Assembly: GCA_017620335.1 (NCBI GenBank)
Contig: JAFZQO010000007.1
Coordinates: forward strand, 1-64,000
From: Bacteroidales bacterium
GTDB taxonomy: Bacteria; Bacteroidota; Bacteroidia; Bacteroidales; UBA932
Reading direction: 5' to 3'
DNA length: 64,000 nucleotides
Both the position numbers and the translations under genes were made by a program. How positions within the stretch are numbered: position 1 is the first letter of the stretch; the number at the start of each line of letters is the position of its first letter. The notes below the pieces were generated by a model. That model saw nothing but the letters and a program-made list of their open reading frames with translations. It was not told the DNA's origin and did no database searches. Positions 9,485 through 17,204 of the stretch are shown here, piece after piece.

Positions 9485-10156
9485 CTAGAAACCTATGATG
9501 AAGTGCAGTTTCGCACCCGCGAGCATCATGCTCTTGACACTGATGTCATCAGCGGTGGTCTGGTCAATCGGAAGGTTGCTTATCAGCTTGTTGTAATGCT
9601 GGAAAGGAAGACCGAAGCTTAAGGAGATGACGTCGTTGATGGCTATGCCGAACTGGGGCTCGATGAAGAAGCCTTTGACATTGGTCTTCTCGAACTTGTC
9701 AAACAGCCCTGCATTCTTGCCGCTGTTGAAGGCCCTGAGGCCGAAGCGGTATCCGAGGTCGCACTGGATGAAGTAATTGGCTCCGCGGGAATACAAGTCT
9801 CCGAGGAGATAGCGCCCGCGCAGGAAGAGCGGCAGGCTCAGCTCTCCGTGCTTGTCGTACTTCTTTTCGTTGTTCTCTTTGCCCTGGAATGCAAGGGCAT
9901 GGATGTAATCGACGCCGACACCGACTCCGAACTGGAACTCGGGGGAGAGGCGGGCGAGGAAGGAGAAGTCGCCTCCTCCTATGGCGTTGGCGCCTTTGCC
10001 CATGAACTGGCCGAGGTGGAGGTCGAGGTAAGAGGCGACGGTGCCGGTGCGGTCGACTTCGTGGCGGCGGTCGTCATAATACCTCTGTGCATAAGCACTT
10101 GATACAAAGAGACAGCAGATTGCCGTCAGCAGGAGGGTCTTCAAAGTCTTTTCCAT
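9485..10156 (-). CDS. Outer-membrane beta-barrel protein
   Basis: Exported protein of 223 residues with a signal peptide (MEKTLKTLLLTAICCLFVSSAYA) cleaved before QRYYDD. The remainder alternates hydrophobic and polar residues with glycine-rich turns and ends in a terminal aromatic-type strand (AKLHFIIGF), as in outer-membrane barrels of the PorT/OmpW-like size class. Phrases such as EPQFGIAINDVISLSFGLPF fit barrel strands. A minus-strand TATTTTTG -7 box at 10171-10178 lies 15 bases upstream of the ATG. No specific ligand or pathway is recognisable. Confidence 0.75.
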   Translation of the reverse strand: MEKTLKTLLLTAICCLFVSSAYAQRYYDDRRHEVDRTGTVASYLDLHLGQFMGKGANAIGGGDFSFLARLSPEFQFGVGVGVDYIHALAFQGKENNEKKYDKHGELSLPLFLRGRYLLGDLYSRGANYFIQCDLGYRFGLRAFNSGKNAGLFDKFEKTNVKGFFIEPQFGIAINDVISLSFGLPFQHYNKLISNLPIDQTTADDISVKSMMLAGAKLHFIIGF

Positions 10157-10246
10157 AATCTGCATTTTTACAAAAATAATACTTTTTCACGTCAAATCAA
10201 ACCCTCCCGACCCTTTCCTTTTATTGGGAAAGAAGCAGAAAAGTCG

Positions 10247-10254
10247 TAACTTTG
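10247..10254 (+). promoter_or_regulatory. Promoter of the DUF4837-exonuclease-methyltransferase cluster
   Basis: TAACTTTG matches the Bacteroidota -7 box, with a TTG at 10224-10226 separated by 20 bases as a -33 element. The first gene starts at 10273. Confidence 0.6.
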
Positions 10255-10272
10255 CATTTAAATGAATCCGTT

Positions 10273-11367
10273 ATGAGAACTGTCAGCACCTTGATCCCGG
10301 TTTGCACCGCCATGCTTCTGGCCGCCATCGTTGCAGGCGGATGCCGCGAGACGGTGGGCTCGGTCCGCCCCACGGTCCCGTTTGTCGAGCAGATCCTGAG
10401 CCAGAAGGGCAGGGACTGGTCGCTGGTGTCGGGCTTCAATCCCGGCGACCCCAGGGGCAGCATAGCCCTGGTGGGCCCGGCTGACCGTAATGAGGAGCTG
10501 GCCCGCCGTTTCCTGGCGGGCGACGTTTTCGACAACATCGACGGACGCCTCGCTCCCGACGACCTTCCCGATTTCGCCGGAGAACGTATCGACGTCATCT
10601 CCGACATGGCCAATCTCCCGTACGAGGCCCTGCTTGGAGGTAATGAAGACAGCCTCAGGACCGTCACGGTGCGCAACTTCCTTTTCGCCCTGGATACCAC
10701 TCTCAGCATAGGGGCCTTCGACAACGAAAGGCTCGAACGCAAGGAGAACGCCAAGCTCGTGGTGTTCACCTCGCCGCTCTCTGCCGCGTACGGCGCGTTC
10801 GACGTCGACACCCTCATGCGCTCCGCCGGCAAGACCGTGCCGGTGATTTTCCCGGCCCGCCTGATGTTCGGCAAGCAACTGGACAGGAATATCCCGCACC
10901 TTCATGTGGCGGTGCTGACGGACAGCCTCACGGCGGCGTCCGGCGCTTATCAGAGCGTATTCGACGAGATGGCGGCGCAGCGCGGGCAGCTCGGCTGCGG
11001 CTGCGTGGCTTTCTCTTCCGACTCGCTTTCGTACGCGGGGGCGCTCCTGGACGGATACCGGGCGGCCGGGGGTTACATGCCCATTTCCGCAGTCATCGTA
11101 GACGACCCTTCGGCCGACATCGAGGGGCTCCGCGACTCTTTCCAGTGGATAATGCGCGTACAGAGCGAGGCCAACCTCGGCTACCGCAAGCTCATCGCTG
11201 ACGACCTCGCGGTAGTGGACGCCCGCCGCGCCGTAACGGACGAATGCTACCACATCCTGCGCCGGACCAACAATTTCACGCACGACATAGCCTATCCCTA
11301 TTCCAGGGAGTATGTCACGGTGAAGGCCACTTCCGGCGGAGGATACAATCTCGTGGAAAAGTATTGA
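10273..11367 (+). CDS. DUF4837-family lipoprotein
   Basis: Predicted lipoprotein of 364 residues. The start MRTVSTLIPVCTAMLLAAIV leads to a lipobox AGGC, so the mature protein would begin at the Cys near residue 25. The rest contains the DUF4837-type layout: an early segment describing two repeats of mixed sheet and a late block RRTNNFTHDIAYPYSREYVTVKA. In Bacteroidales this family is commonly next to a 3'-5' exonuclease and an rRNA methyltransferase, as here. Its role is unknown. The ATG at 10273 is chosen because it starts the signal peptide. Confidence 0.85.
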   Translation: MRTVSTLIPVCTAMLLAAIVAGGCRETVGSVRPTVPFVEQILSQKGRDWSLVSGFNPGDPRGSIALVGPADRNEELARRFLAGDVFDNIDGRLAPDDLPDFAGERIDVISDMANLPYEALLGGNEDSLRTVTVRNFLFALDTTLSIGAFDNERLERKENAKLVVFTSPLSAAYGAFDVDTLMRSAGKTVPVIFPARLMFGKQLDRNIPHLHVAVLTDSLTAASGAYQSVFDEMAAQRGQLGCGCVAFSSDSLSYAGALLDGYRAAGGYMPISAVIVDDPSADIEGLRDSFQWIMRVQSEANLGYRKLIADDLAVVDARRAVTDECYHILRRTNNFTHDIAYPYSREYVTVKATSGGGYNLVEKY

Positions 11368-11368
11368 C

Positions 11369-12031
11369 ATGTACAAGATCACCGTATCCGCAGAAGACAT
11401 AGAGAAGCTCGAGATGGTTTCCTTCCCGGGGAAGATCATCGTCATCGACAAGGCCGACGAGTCGCTTGTGAAGGCCGTCGCGTACCTGCGCCGGCAGAGC
11501 ATCCTGGGTTTCGACACCGAGTCGCGTCCCTGTTTCTCCGCGGACCAGCCACATTATGGCGTTTCCCTCCTCCAGCTTTCCAGCGCCAAGCGTGCGTATC
11601 TCTTCCGCATCAAGAAATGCGGCATGCCCAGGTCGCTCTGCAGCCTGCTGGCCAACCCCCGCATTGTCAAGGTCGGGGCAGCCGTGCACGACGACCTGCG
11701 CGGCCTCAAGCGCCTTCACGGCTTCGAGCCGGCCGGTTTCGTGGACTTGCAGAAGATAGGCTGGGAGTACGGCATCAAGGACAAGGCTGTCAAGAAACTG
11801 GCCGCCAACATCCTGGGTATCAGGATTTCCAAGACACAGCAGCTCTCCAACTGGGAGAGCGACAAGCTCAGCGAGCCACAGCAGAAATACGCTGCGACGG
11901 ATGCCTGGGTGTGCAGGGAGATGTATCTGAGGCTCCTGCAGTCCGAGAAGCATCCGCTTACTCCGGAGCAGCTGCTCCCCAATCCTCCAAAAACAGAGTC
12001 CAATGATCAAGGTCATACTGAAGAAGGGTAG
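11369..12031 (+). CDS. 3'-5' exonuclease, RNase D/WRN-like (DEDDy)
   Basis: Exonuclease of 220 residues. The DEDD residues are visible in order: LGFDTES (first Asp-x-Glu) near residue 48, KVGAAVHDDLRGL (second Asp) near 105, and QKYAATDAWVCREMY (Tyr-x3-Asp, making it DEDDy) near 175. It resembles the WRN exonuclease domain and acts on single- or double-stranded nucleic acid ends in the cytoplasm. It starts one base after the DUF4837 stop and overlaps the methyltransferase start by 29 bases, so the three genes form one operon. Confidence 0.92.
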   Translation: MYKITVSAEDIEKLEMVSFPGKIIVIDKADESLVKAVAYLRRQSILGFDTESRPCFSADQPHYGVSLLQLSSAKRAYLFRIKKCGMPRSLCSLLANPRIVKVGAAVHDDLRGLKRLHGFEPAGFVDLQKIGWEYGIKDKAVKKLAANILGIRISKTQQLSNWESDKLSEPQQKYAATDAWVCREMYLRLLQSEKHPLTPEQLLPNPPKTESNDQGHTEEG

Positions 12032-13217
12032 GGAAGAGTCCCTGCTGCGTTTCCATCCCTGGGTTTTTTCCGGAGCCATCGCGCAGGTCGCCGGCAATCC
12101 CGCCGAAGGCGACGTCGTCGCGGTGCACGCCTCCGACGGAGGCCTGCTGGCTTACGGCCATTACCAGATAGGTTCCATCGCCGTCCGGGTGCTGAGTTTC
12201 GACGGCGCCGCGCTCGCGCCGGACTTCTACGAAGTCAGGCTGGCGCAGGCGCTGGAGGCGCGGCGCGCTGTCGGGCTGGCTGCCTCCGGCAGCCCCGCCG
12301 GCCCGGCGCCGCGCACCGACTGCTACCGCCTCGTACACGGTGAGGGCGACGGCCTGCCGGGCCTCGTCATCGACTTCTATGACGGCGTATGCGTCCTCCA
12401 GGCCCACTCCGTGGGCATGTTCCGTGCCAGGAACCGGATCTGCGAGGCCCTCAAGGCCGTTTATGGCGACAGTCTCAAGGCGGTCTATGACAAGAGCTCC
12501 GGCACGGCGCCCTTCAAGGCCGGCCTCGACCTGGTCGACGGCTATCTCTACAAGGCGGAAGGCTTCTCAGACGACGAGCAGACCGTCCTGGAGAACGGCC
12601 ACAAGTTCATCGTCAACTGGACCGAGGGGCAGAAGACGGGATTCTTCCTCGACCAGAGGGAGAACCGCGCCCTCGTCGGCCGCTACGCCGCCGGGCGCAA
12701 CGTGCTGAACCTCTTCTGCTACACGGGAGGCTTCTCCATCTACGCCTTGGCCGCCGGGGCGGTGCACGTCGACTCCGTCGACAGCTCCGCCAAGGCCATG
12801 ATGATGGTCGACCGCAACGTCGCCCTCAACGGCTTCGACGCTTCTCGCCACACGGGATACTGCACCGACGCCATCGACTTTCTGAAGAACGCCCCCGAAG
12901 GGAAATACGACCTCATGGTCGTGGACCCGCCGGCGTTCGCCAAGCACCGCGGGGTGCTGAAGAACGCCCTGCGGGCTTACCAGAGGCTAAACGCCGCCGC
13001 CATCGCCCGCATAGCCCCCGGCGGCCTCATTTTCACATACAGCTGTTCCCAGGTCGTCGACAAGGAGGCCTTCGCCCTGGCGGTCTTCTCCGCCGCCGCT
13101 TCCGTCGGCCGCAGCGTCCGCATCCTCGACCGCCTGAACCAGCCCGCCGACCATCCGGTCAACATCTACCATCCCGAAGGCGAATACCTAAAGGGCCTCC
13201 TCCTCTACGTGGAATAG
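12003..13217 (+). CDS. Class I SAM-dependent rRNA methyltransferase, RlmI/RlmK family
   Basis: Predicted 23S rRNA cytosine-C5 methyltransferase of 404 residues. An N-terminal PUA domain (about residues 1-80, with RFHPWVFSGAI) is followed by the RlmI-like linker and a Rossmann SAM domain: VLNLFCYTGGFSIYALAAGA (motif I) near 233, SVDSSAKAM, and DLMVVDPPAFAKH (motif IV) near 303, then FTYSCSQVVDKEAF. The gene overlaps the exonuclease 3' end. Family assignment is firm; the precise rRNA position is not deducible. Confidence 0.9.
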   Translation: MIKVILKKGREESLLRFHPWVFSGAIAQVAGNPAEGDVVAVHASDGGLLAYGHYQIGSIAVRVLSFDGAALAPDFYEVRLAQALEARRAVGLAASGSPAGPAPRTDCYRLVHGEGDGLPGLVIDFYDGVCVLQAHSVGMFRARNRICEALKAVYGDSLKAVYDKSSGTAPFKAGLDLVDGYLYKAEGFSDDEQTVLENGHKFIVNWTEGQKTGFFLDQRENRALVGRYAAGRNVLNLFCYTGGFSIYALAAGAVHVDSVDSSAKAMMMVDRNVALNGFDASRHTGYCTDAIDFLKNAPEGKYDLMVVDPPAFAKHRGVLKNALRAYQRLNAAAIARIAPGGLIFTYSCSQVVDKEAFALAVFSAAASVGRSVRILDRLNQPADHPVNIYHPEGEYLKGLLLYVE

Positions 13218-13237
13218 CCCTTTTTCACCCTTCCGAT

Positions 13238-13267
13238 TTGGTATTACAGGAAATTTGATTATATTTG
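13238..13267 (+). promoter_or_regulatory. tRNA-Cys promoter
   Basis: TTG at 13238-13240 and TATATTTG at 13260-13267, separated by 19 bases, form a full -33/-7 pair 12 bases before the mature tRNA start. Confidence 0.7.
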
Positions 13268-13278
13268 CAATCCCTTTT

Positions 13279-13352
13279 GGTGCCTGGGCCGGGAGGTTAG
13301 GCACTGGTCTGCAAAACCAGGTAGAGCGGTTCAATTCCGCTAGGCACCTCCA
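13279..13352 (+). tRNA. tRNA-Cys (anticodon GCA)
   Basis: A full cloverleaf folds by hand: acceptor GGTGCCT with AGGCACC, anticodon stem CTGGT/ACCAG enclosing loop CTGCAAA (anticodon GCA), and T stem AGCGG/CCGCT around TTCAATT. The discriminator is U, as expected for tRNA-Cys. The last 15 bases before the 3' end (13336-13350) are repeated at 36445-36459, so this is the integration target. With the element inserted the 3' end reads TCCA, an encoded CCA; the displaced chromosomal copy reads TCGGA instead. Confidence 0.96.
13336..13350. other. attL core
   Basis: The 15 bases TCCGCTAGGCACCTC span the T-arm end and acceptor 3' strand of tRNA-Cys and recur exactly at 36445-36459. Confidence 0.9.
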
Positions 13353-13356
13353 AAAA

Positions 13357-13389
13357 TGCCCCTACAGCTATCTGTGGGGGCATTTGCTT
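13357..13389 (+). terminator. Intrinsic terminator behind tRNA-Cys, carried by the element
   Basis: An 11-bp stem (13357-13367 with 13372-13382, one G-U type pair) is followed by TTTGCTTT. A matching 11-bp terminator sits at the same distance after attR (36465), so the element seems to replace the native tRNA terminator that it displaces. Confidence 0.75.
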
Positions 13390-13392
13390 TCC

Positions 13393-13463
13393 AAAAGTTG
13401 GCTACATCTTGGCTACATTTTTCAAGTTTTCTCCGAGATATCTGGAAATAGCATGTAGCCAAC
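13393..13463. repeat. attL-side integrase arm-type repeats
   Basis: Two tandem copies of TTGGCTACAT (ending 13407 and 13418) lie in a 31-base block, 13393-13423, repeated identically at 36316-36346. A third copy in inverted orientation occurs at 13453-13463. This is the arrangement expected for arm-type binding sites of a tyrosine integrase or its excisionase. The rest of 13424-13601 holds nothing else I can identify. Confidence 0.7.
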
Positions 13464-13601
13464 TCCCAGTGGGCTCCCTAGGCCATTACCTTCATCTGCC
13501 CCCTTTATAGCAATCATCCGACACTGGGGGAATGGCATTACTTGGAAATAGTTATTTCCACATATTATCTCCATCTTGCCGTCAGAACCAAGACGACAAT
13601 T

Positions 13602-14192
13602 ATGAAGATTCTTCTCGACAACGGCCACGGATTTGACACGCCCGGCAAGCGCAGCCCCGACGGCCACTTCCGCGAATACGCCTACAACCGCTACCTTGCT
13701 TTCCTCATCCGCGAACGCCTCACCGCATTAGGCCTTGACGCCCGGCTCGTAGTTCCAGAACGCGACGACATCTCCCTGAAAGAGCGCTGCCGCCGCGTAA
13801 ACAAGATCTGCCAGCAGTATGGCAATGACCAGGTAATTCTTCTCTCCATCCACGTTAACGCTGCAGGAATCGGCCAGAATTGGCTCGATACGCGCGGCTG
13901 GAGTTGCTTTACTACCCGAGGCAAGACCAATGCCGACGCCCTGGCCACTTGCCTGTACGAAGCCGCGAAAACTCATCTACCCGGCCACAGGCTCCGTACC
14001 GACTTCACCGACGGAGATCCCGACATCGAGAAGGACTTCTACATCATCCGCCACACAAGCTGCCCCGCTGTCCTGACAGAGAACCTCTTCATGGATAACC
14101 GGCAGGACGTGGCCTTCCTAGAGTCAGAAGAAGGCGCCAGGGCAATCGTCAATTTACACGTCAACGGTATTCTGATGTACTTATCCCAATAA
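13602..14192 (+). CDS. N-acetylmuramoyl-L-alanine amidase (Amidase_3), endolysin candidate
   Basis: Zinc amidase of 196 residues that cuts the bond between MurNAc and L-alanine in peptidoglycan. MKILLDNGHGFDTPGKRSPDG gives the first zinc histidine (NGHG) and the following glutamate is in FREYAYNR; LLSIHVNAAG near residue 86 supplies the next histidine, and PAVLTENLFMDN near 156 the catalytic glutamate. There is no signal peptide, so export would need a holin, which fits a phage-type endolysin. It is the first gene inside the left end, alone on the plus strand, with the other lysis genes on the opposite strand. Confidence 0.9.
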   Translation: MKILLDNGHGFDTPGKRSPDGHFREYAYNRYLAFLIRERLTALGLDARLVVPERDDISLKERCRRVNKICQQYGNDQVILLSIHVNAAGIGQNWLDTRGWSCFTTRGKTNADALATCLYEAAKTHLPGHRLRTDFTDGDPDIEKDFYIIRHTSCPAVLTENLFMDNRQDVAFLESEEGARAIVNLHVNGILMYLSQ

Positions 14193-14210
14193 CCACACAT
14201 ACATACGACA

Positions 14211-14250
14211 AGCCCCGGCAATCATCATTTGACTGTCGGGGCTGTTATAT
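14211..14250. terminator. Terminator between convergent amidase and lipoprotein genes
   Basis: A 10-bp stem (14211-14220 with 14234-14243) is followed by GTTATATTAT on the plus strand, placed between two converging genes. Confidence 0.6.
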
Positions 14251-14270
14251 TATGGGATTAACGAATACCT

Positions 14271-14861
14271 CTATTCAGGCACAACATTCTCAAGTATACC
14301 AGCATCTTTTAGAGCAAGTTCCAACTTTTCAGTGTTGATAGTAAACCTATACTCGTCTTGATAATCTCCTTTTACAGTGAACTCATAAGTGCTGGGGGAT
14401 GCCCGAAGAATATCAGGCCAGTAATGCCAGGTTTTATCTTCAACCTCTTGAAAACCTCGTCTCTCTTCATAATGATAAGCCTTGTGATTGGGTCGGTCAA
14501 CTATCTTGGTACCTCTCTTTGCTGGACTCGCATCATACCAAATATGGAAGTCTTCTGTGCCATCACAATACTCATCGAATCGCATATACCCATCAACAGA
14601 GTGCTTATCCGAATAACTGTTATAGGAGTGATTGAAGAAAACGATCACTCTTAAAGGGCTAGAAGCCGTAGCGGAATTACTGAAATCTCCGCGAATGATT
14701 TGTCTTACAAACTTCTCTCCTGTAGGCTCATCAAAATCATTCTTATAGTCACAGATCTCCCAATCACCGTATGGCGATTCTTCAACGACTTGTTTGGGAG
14801 TTCTGTTTCCACACCCTACGATAGCAAGGAGGGTGAAAACAAATACAAGATACTGTTTCAT
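14271..14861 (-). CDS. Hypothetical lipoprotein
   Basis: A protein of 196 residues with a lipoprotein signal: MKQYLVFVFTLLAIVGCGNR, lipobox IVGC, so it is probably anchored in a membrane at Cys17. The body is hydrophilic and rich in Tyr, Asp and Glu with several likely beta strands (YGDWEICDYKND, YEFTVKGDYQDEYRFTI). A minus-strand TATATTTG -7 box at 14899-14906 gives it its own promoter, separate from the leftward operon behind it. I do not recognise the family. As a surface lipoprotein expressed from an integrated element it could be a lysogenic-conversion or exclusion factor, but that is only inference. Confidence 0.7.
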   Translation of the reverse strand: MKQYLVFVFTLLAIVGCGNRTPKQVVEESPYGDWEICDYKNDFDEPTGEKFVRQIIRGDFSNSATASSPLRVIVFFNHSYNSYSDKHSVDGYMRFDEYCDGTEDFHIWYDASPAKRGTKIVDRPNHKAYHYEERRGFQEVEDKTWHYWPDILRASPSTYEFTVKGDYQDEYRFTINTEKLELALKDAGILENVVPE

Positions 14862-14930
14862 GATTGCGACTGAAATACTAATGGGTCTTTCGGTATGGCA
14901 AATATACAGTTTTTATTCCACATAATTGCA

Positions 14931-14965
14931 AGAAAGCCCCTCCGGACTCTCTCCGAAGGGGCTTG
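14931..14965 (-). terminator. Terminator of the leftward lysis/structural operon
   Basis: Arms 14934-14946 and 14952-14964 pair at 12 of 13 positions; read leftward the stem is followed by TTTCTTGC, 40 bases past the stop of the last operon gene. Confidence 0.65.
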
Positions 14966-15002
14966 CCAACTTGAGATTCAGGCACCGGGCCTGCTGCAGA
15001 CG

Positions 15003-15689
15003 TTACGCACTCAGCACCGCACTCACCATCTTTTCCCCGGACTTCTCGCCGGTGACGGTGTTCACGTAGAAGTAGCGGAAGAACACCTTCGGATAGCCGG
15101 CCGAAGGAGCGCCGCACTTCGCGTCGTAGTCGCTCTTGATGTTGATGGCCGTGGTGACCGGAGTGAGGGGATCGCCGAAAGCGGCAGCCTTGCTGTAGGC
15201 GCGGGTGATACCGTTGCCCTGGGGCTCGGAAGCCTGGATGATCAGCTTCAGGTTGGTCACATCGGACGGGATGTCGGCAAGCGTGAAGGTCATCGCGGAG
15301 CTGGAGAGAACGACGGTCGCGTCGGCCGGAGCCTCGACACCTGCGAGGGTGGGCACTGCGGTCATAATCTGACCGCCGCAATACACGACCCAGTAGTTCA
15401 GCCTCATGAAGAGGTTGCAGCCGCTGATTTTGCCCTTGGTGCCCAGCACCGAGCGGCCCTCGGCGGTGTTGGCGGCGGCGTTCCACGCGAGGATTTGCGC
15501 ATTGGTCAGACCCTTCCAAGCCTGCGAAAGCTGCTTGAACACAGCCTTCACGGAGGCCTGGTAGCTCGTGCGGGTAGACCCGCCGTAGCCGCGGTTTCGG
15601 ATGTACTTACGGCTCTTGACCTTCGCTGCGGTCACGCCCTTGGCGGAGCCGGACATCTCCTCGAAAGCGATAGAAGGAATGTACTTCAT
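15003..15689 (-). CDS. Element protein, DUF6266-like N-terminal domain (paralog 1 of 3)
   Basis: A protein of 228 residues, last gene of the leftward operon and overlapping the spanin-like gene by four bases. The first 105 residues match the other two paralogs (17205-18254 and 32859-33557): a start IPSIAFEEMSGSAKGVTA, a basic segment, an ALTNAQ-W type helix region, then GRSVLGTKGKISGCNLFMRLN. The C-terminal half is a separate beta-rich region (LKLIIQASEPQGNGITRAYS). The layout recalls DUF6266-type proteins of Bacteroidota mobile DNA, whose function is unknown. A virion or secreted role is plausible but unproven. Confidence 0.65.
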   Translation of the reverse strand: MKYIPSIAFEEMSGSAKGVTAAKVKSRKYIRNRGYGGSTRTSYQASVKAVFKQLSQAWKGLTNAQILAWNAAANTAEGRSVLGTKGKISGCNLFMRLNYWVVYCGGQIMTAVPTLAGVEAPADATVVLSSSAMTFTLADIPSDVTNLKLIIQASEPQGNGITRAYSKAAAFGDPLTPVTTAINIKSDYDAKCGAPSAGYPKVFFRYFYVNTVTGEKSGEKMVSAVLSA

Positions 15690-16165
15690 AGTTTGAAAAG
15701 ATTAAGGTTAAACAAATGTTTTATAACAAGATAAATCACAATCAACAAAACTGCGAGAAGGCACCAGCCCCCGACGCGCAGACGAAACGACTCCCACCAG
15801 CTCAGCTCCCGCTCCACCCGGATCTCCTCCCTGGCCACCCTGTCCCGGAAGACCACGCTGTCCCGATACACAATCTCCTTTTCGACCAGAACTGGCTCCC
15901 GCACAGCCTTCGTCGCAAGCGAATGGACCAGCCGACCACCGGAGACCTCAGCCTCAGAAATAGCATACTTATTCTCCAGCACAGAAACAGTATCTAACGT
16001 CACGACCTTCTCCACAATCACCGGCAACTCCACCCAGGCCGTGTCCACCACGATCTCTCTCTCCACACGCACTTCCACCCGAGTACTGTCCTGGACCGGA
16101 AGCATCCGGACAGTACCGCAGGCAGAAGCCCCCAAAAGCAGCAGCAGTGGCAAAACGTATCTCAT
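15686..16165 (-). CDS. Unimolecular-spanin-like protein
   Basis: A protein of 159 residues with an architecture that is read directly: a lipoprotein signal MRYVLPLLLLLGASAC (Cys16), an extended charged middle rich in Val, Glu and Arg (residues 25-118, e.g. VEVRVEREIVVDT and DSVVFRDRVAREEIRVERE), and one C-terminal membrane segment (about 129-150) with a short basic tail. An N-terminal outer-membrane lipid anchor plus a C-terminal inner-membrane helix is what phage unimolecular spanins use to fuse the membranes in the last step of lysis. The neighbouring holin-like gene supports this. No sequence family could be searched. Confidence 0.72.
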   Translation of the reverse strand: MRYVLPLLLLLGASACGTVRMLPVQDSTRVEVRVEREIVVDTAWVELPVIVEKVVTLDTVSVLENKYAISEAEVSGGRLVHSLATKAVREPVLVEKEIVYRDSVVFRDRVAREEIRVERELSWWESFRLRVGGWCLLAVLLIVIYLVIKHLFNLNLFKL

Positions 16166-16173
16166 ATCAGATC

Positions 16174-16443
16174 CTATTGCGTATTCTTACTCTCATTCTC
16201 CATCACCTGGCTCAACTCAGCCTCGAACTTCCGGAACTTCACGTCGTAGCTCGCCTTCACCCCGAGGATAGCCCCGCATAGCACAAGCAACTCGCTCACG
16301 ATCGACACGGCCGAAGAAGCGATTTCTCCCAGCGGCGGAATCCAGAACAGACACACGGCCGCGATCAGCACACCGCTGCTGAAACTCGCAATGGCGATGA
16401 TGCCCTGCAGGCGCGTCAATTCTATCTTCCTCTTCTCGGACAT
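16174..16443 (-). CDS. Holin-like two-helix membrane protein
   Basis: A protein of 89 residues: a charged N-terminus (MSEKRKIELTR), two hydrophobic segments (about residues 13-35 and 41-63, the second including SELLVLCGAILGV), and a charged tail (KFRKFEAELSQVMENES). Size, two spans and a polar C-terminus fit a class II-type holin that would release the cytoplasmic amidase encoded at 13602. It lies eight bases from the spanin-like gene. Small phage membrane proteins are hard to prove by sequence, so the holin role is inference from context. Confidence 0.65.
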   Translation of the reverse strand: MSEKRKIELTRLQGIIAIASFSSGVLIAAVCLFWIPPLGEIASSAVSIVSELLVLCGAILGVKASYDVKFRKFEAELSQVMENESKNTQ

Positions 16444-16453
16444 ACGGCATCGA

Positions 16454-17194
16454 TTAAATATCCCGCACCAGGTATGCGAACATAAACGGCTTGTTCGAAG
16501 TGTTCCTGAATCCCATCGAACGGTCTTCTCCCTTGATCGACCACACGCCGGCCTCGATCTTACTGGCGTTGACTCCGCCCAGATTGTCGTTGCCGTAACT
16601 CACGCTCATCATCATCGGCACCTCCGCATCGATGTCTGTAGGGAGCCCCTGCACCGTGACCTCGAAATCGGCGTCGCCCGCATCCCACGACACACTGTCG
16701 ATCTGAGCGTGCAGGAATACCCATTTCTGGAAAATCACGCAGATCGAATCGGAGGTCCAGAACGTATATCGGTTCGGATCGGTGAACGTCAGCCGCGTCT
16801 TCGTTCCGCGCACTGTATTCCAGCCCTGGTTGAGCTGGCAGTACATCGCCTGAATCCAGATGGTCAGCTCCCCGCGGTTGTCGAACTCCGGAAGTTTCTC
16901 GATCACGATCGTATTCTTATCCTTGACCCAGGACTTCAGCACCGTCCCCGCATCATAGACATAGGCCGAGCCGTACGAAACGCCCCGGTCCTTGTACTGG
17001 CACACCACACCGCAAACCGTGCTGCGCCCTATGGTAAGGTCGGGAACATAGATCTCCAGTTCTTCCGCCGCCAGATACGCAGCTGCAGAAGAATCAACCG
17101 TCAGCCTCGCATTCAGCACCAGATAGTTGCTCTCCTGAACATCCTTGAACTGGATGACCCCCGCCCCGAAATTATTGCCAGTAGAATTGAACAT
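16454..17194 (-). CDS. Hypothetical element protein, beta-rich
   Basis: A protein of 246 residues, second in the leftward operon, 10 bases after the first gene. No signal peptide or membrane segment. It is rich in predicted strands (YLVLNARLTVDSSAAAY, ELEIYVPDLTIG, NTIVIEKLPEFDNRGELTIWIQ, DADFEVTVQGLP) and in aromatic residues, the look of a jelly-roll or Ig-like virion protein. I do not recognise a family. Its position between a DUF6266-like protein and the lysis genes suggests a late, particle-related product. A structure prediction would be the best next step. Confidence 0.6.
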   Translation of the reverse strand: MFNSTGNNFGAGVIQFKDVQESNYLVLNARLTVDSSAAAYLAAEELEIYVPDLTIGRSTVCGVVCQYKDRGVSYGSAYVYDAGTVLKSWVKDKNTIVIEKLPEFDNRGELTIWIQAMYCQLNQGWNTVRGTKTRLTFTDPNRYTFWTSDSICVIFQKWVFLHAQIDSVSWDAGDADFEVTVQGLPTDIDAEVPMMMSVSYGNDNLGGVNASKIEAGVWSIKGEDRSMGFRNTSNKPFMFAYLVRDI

Positions 17195-17204
17195 ATCTCG
17201 CTCG

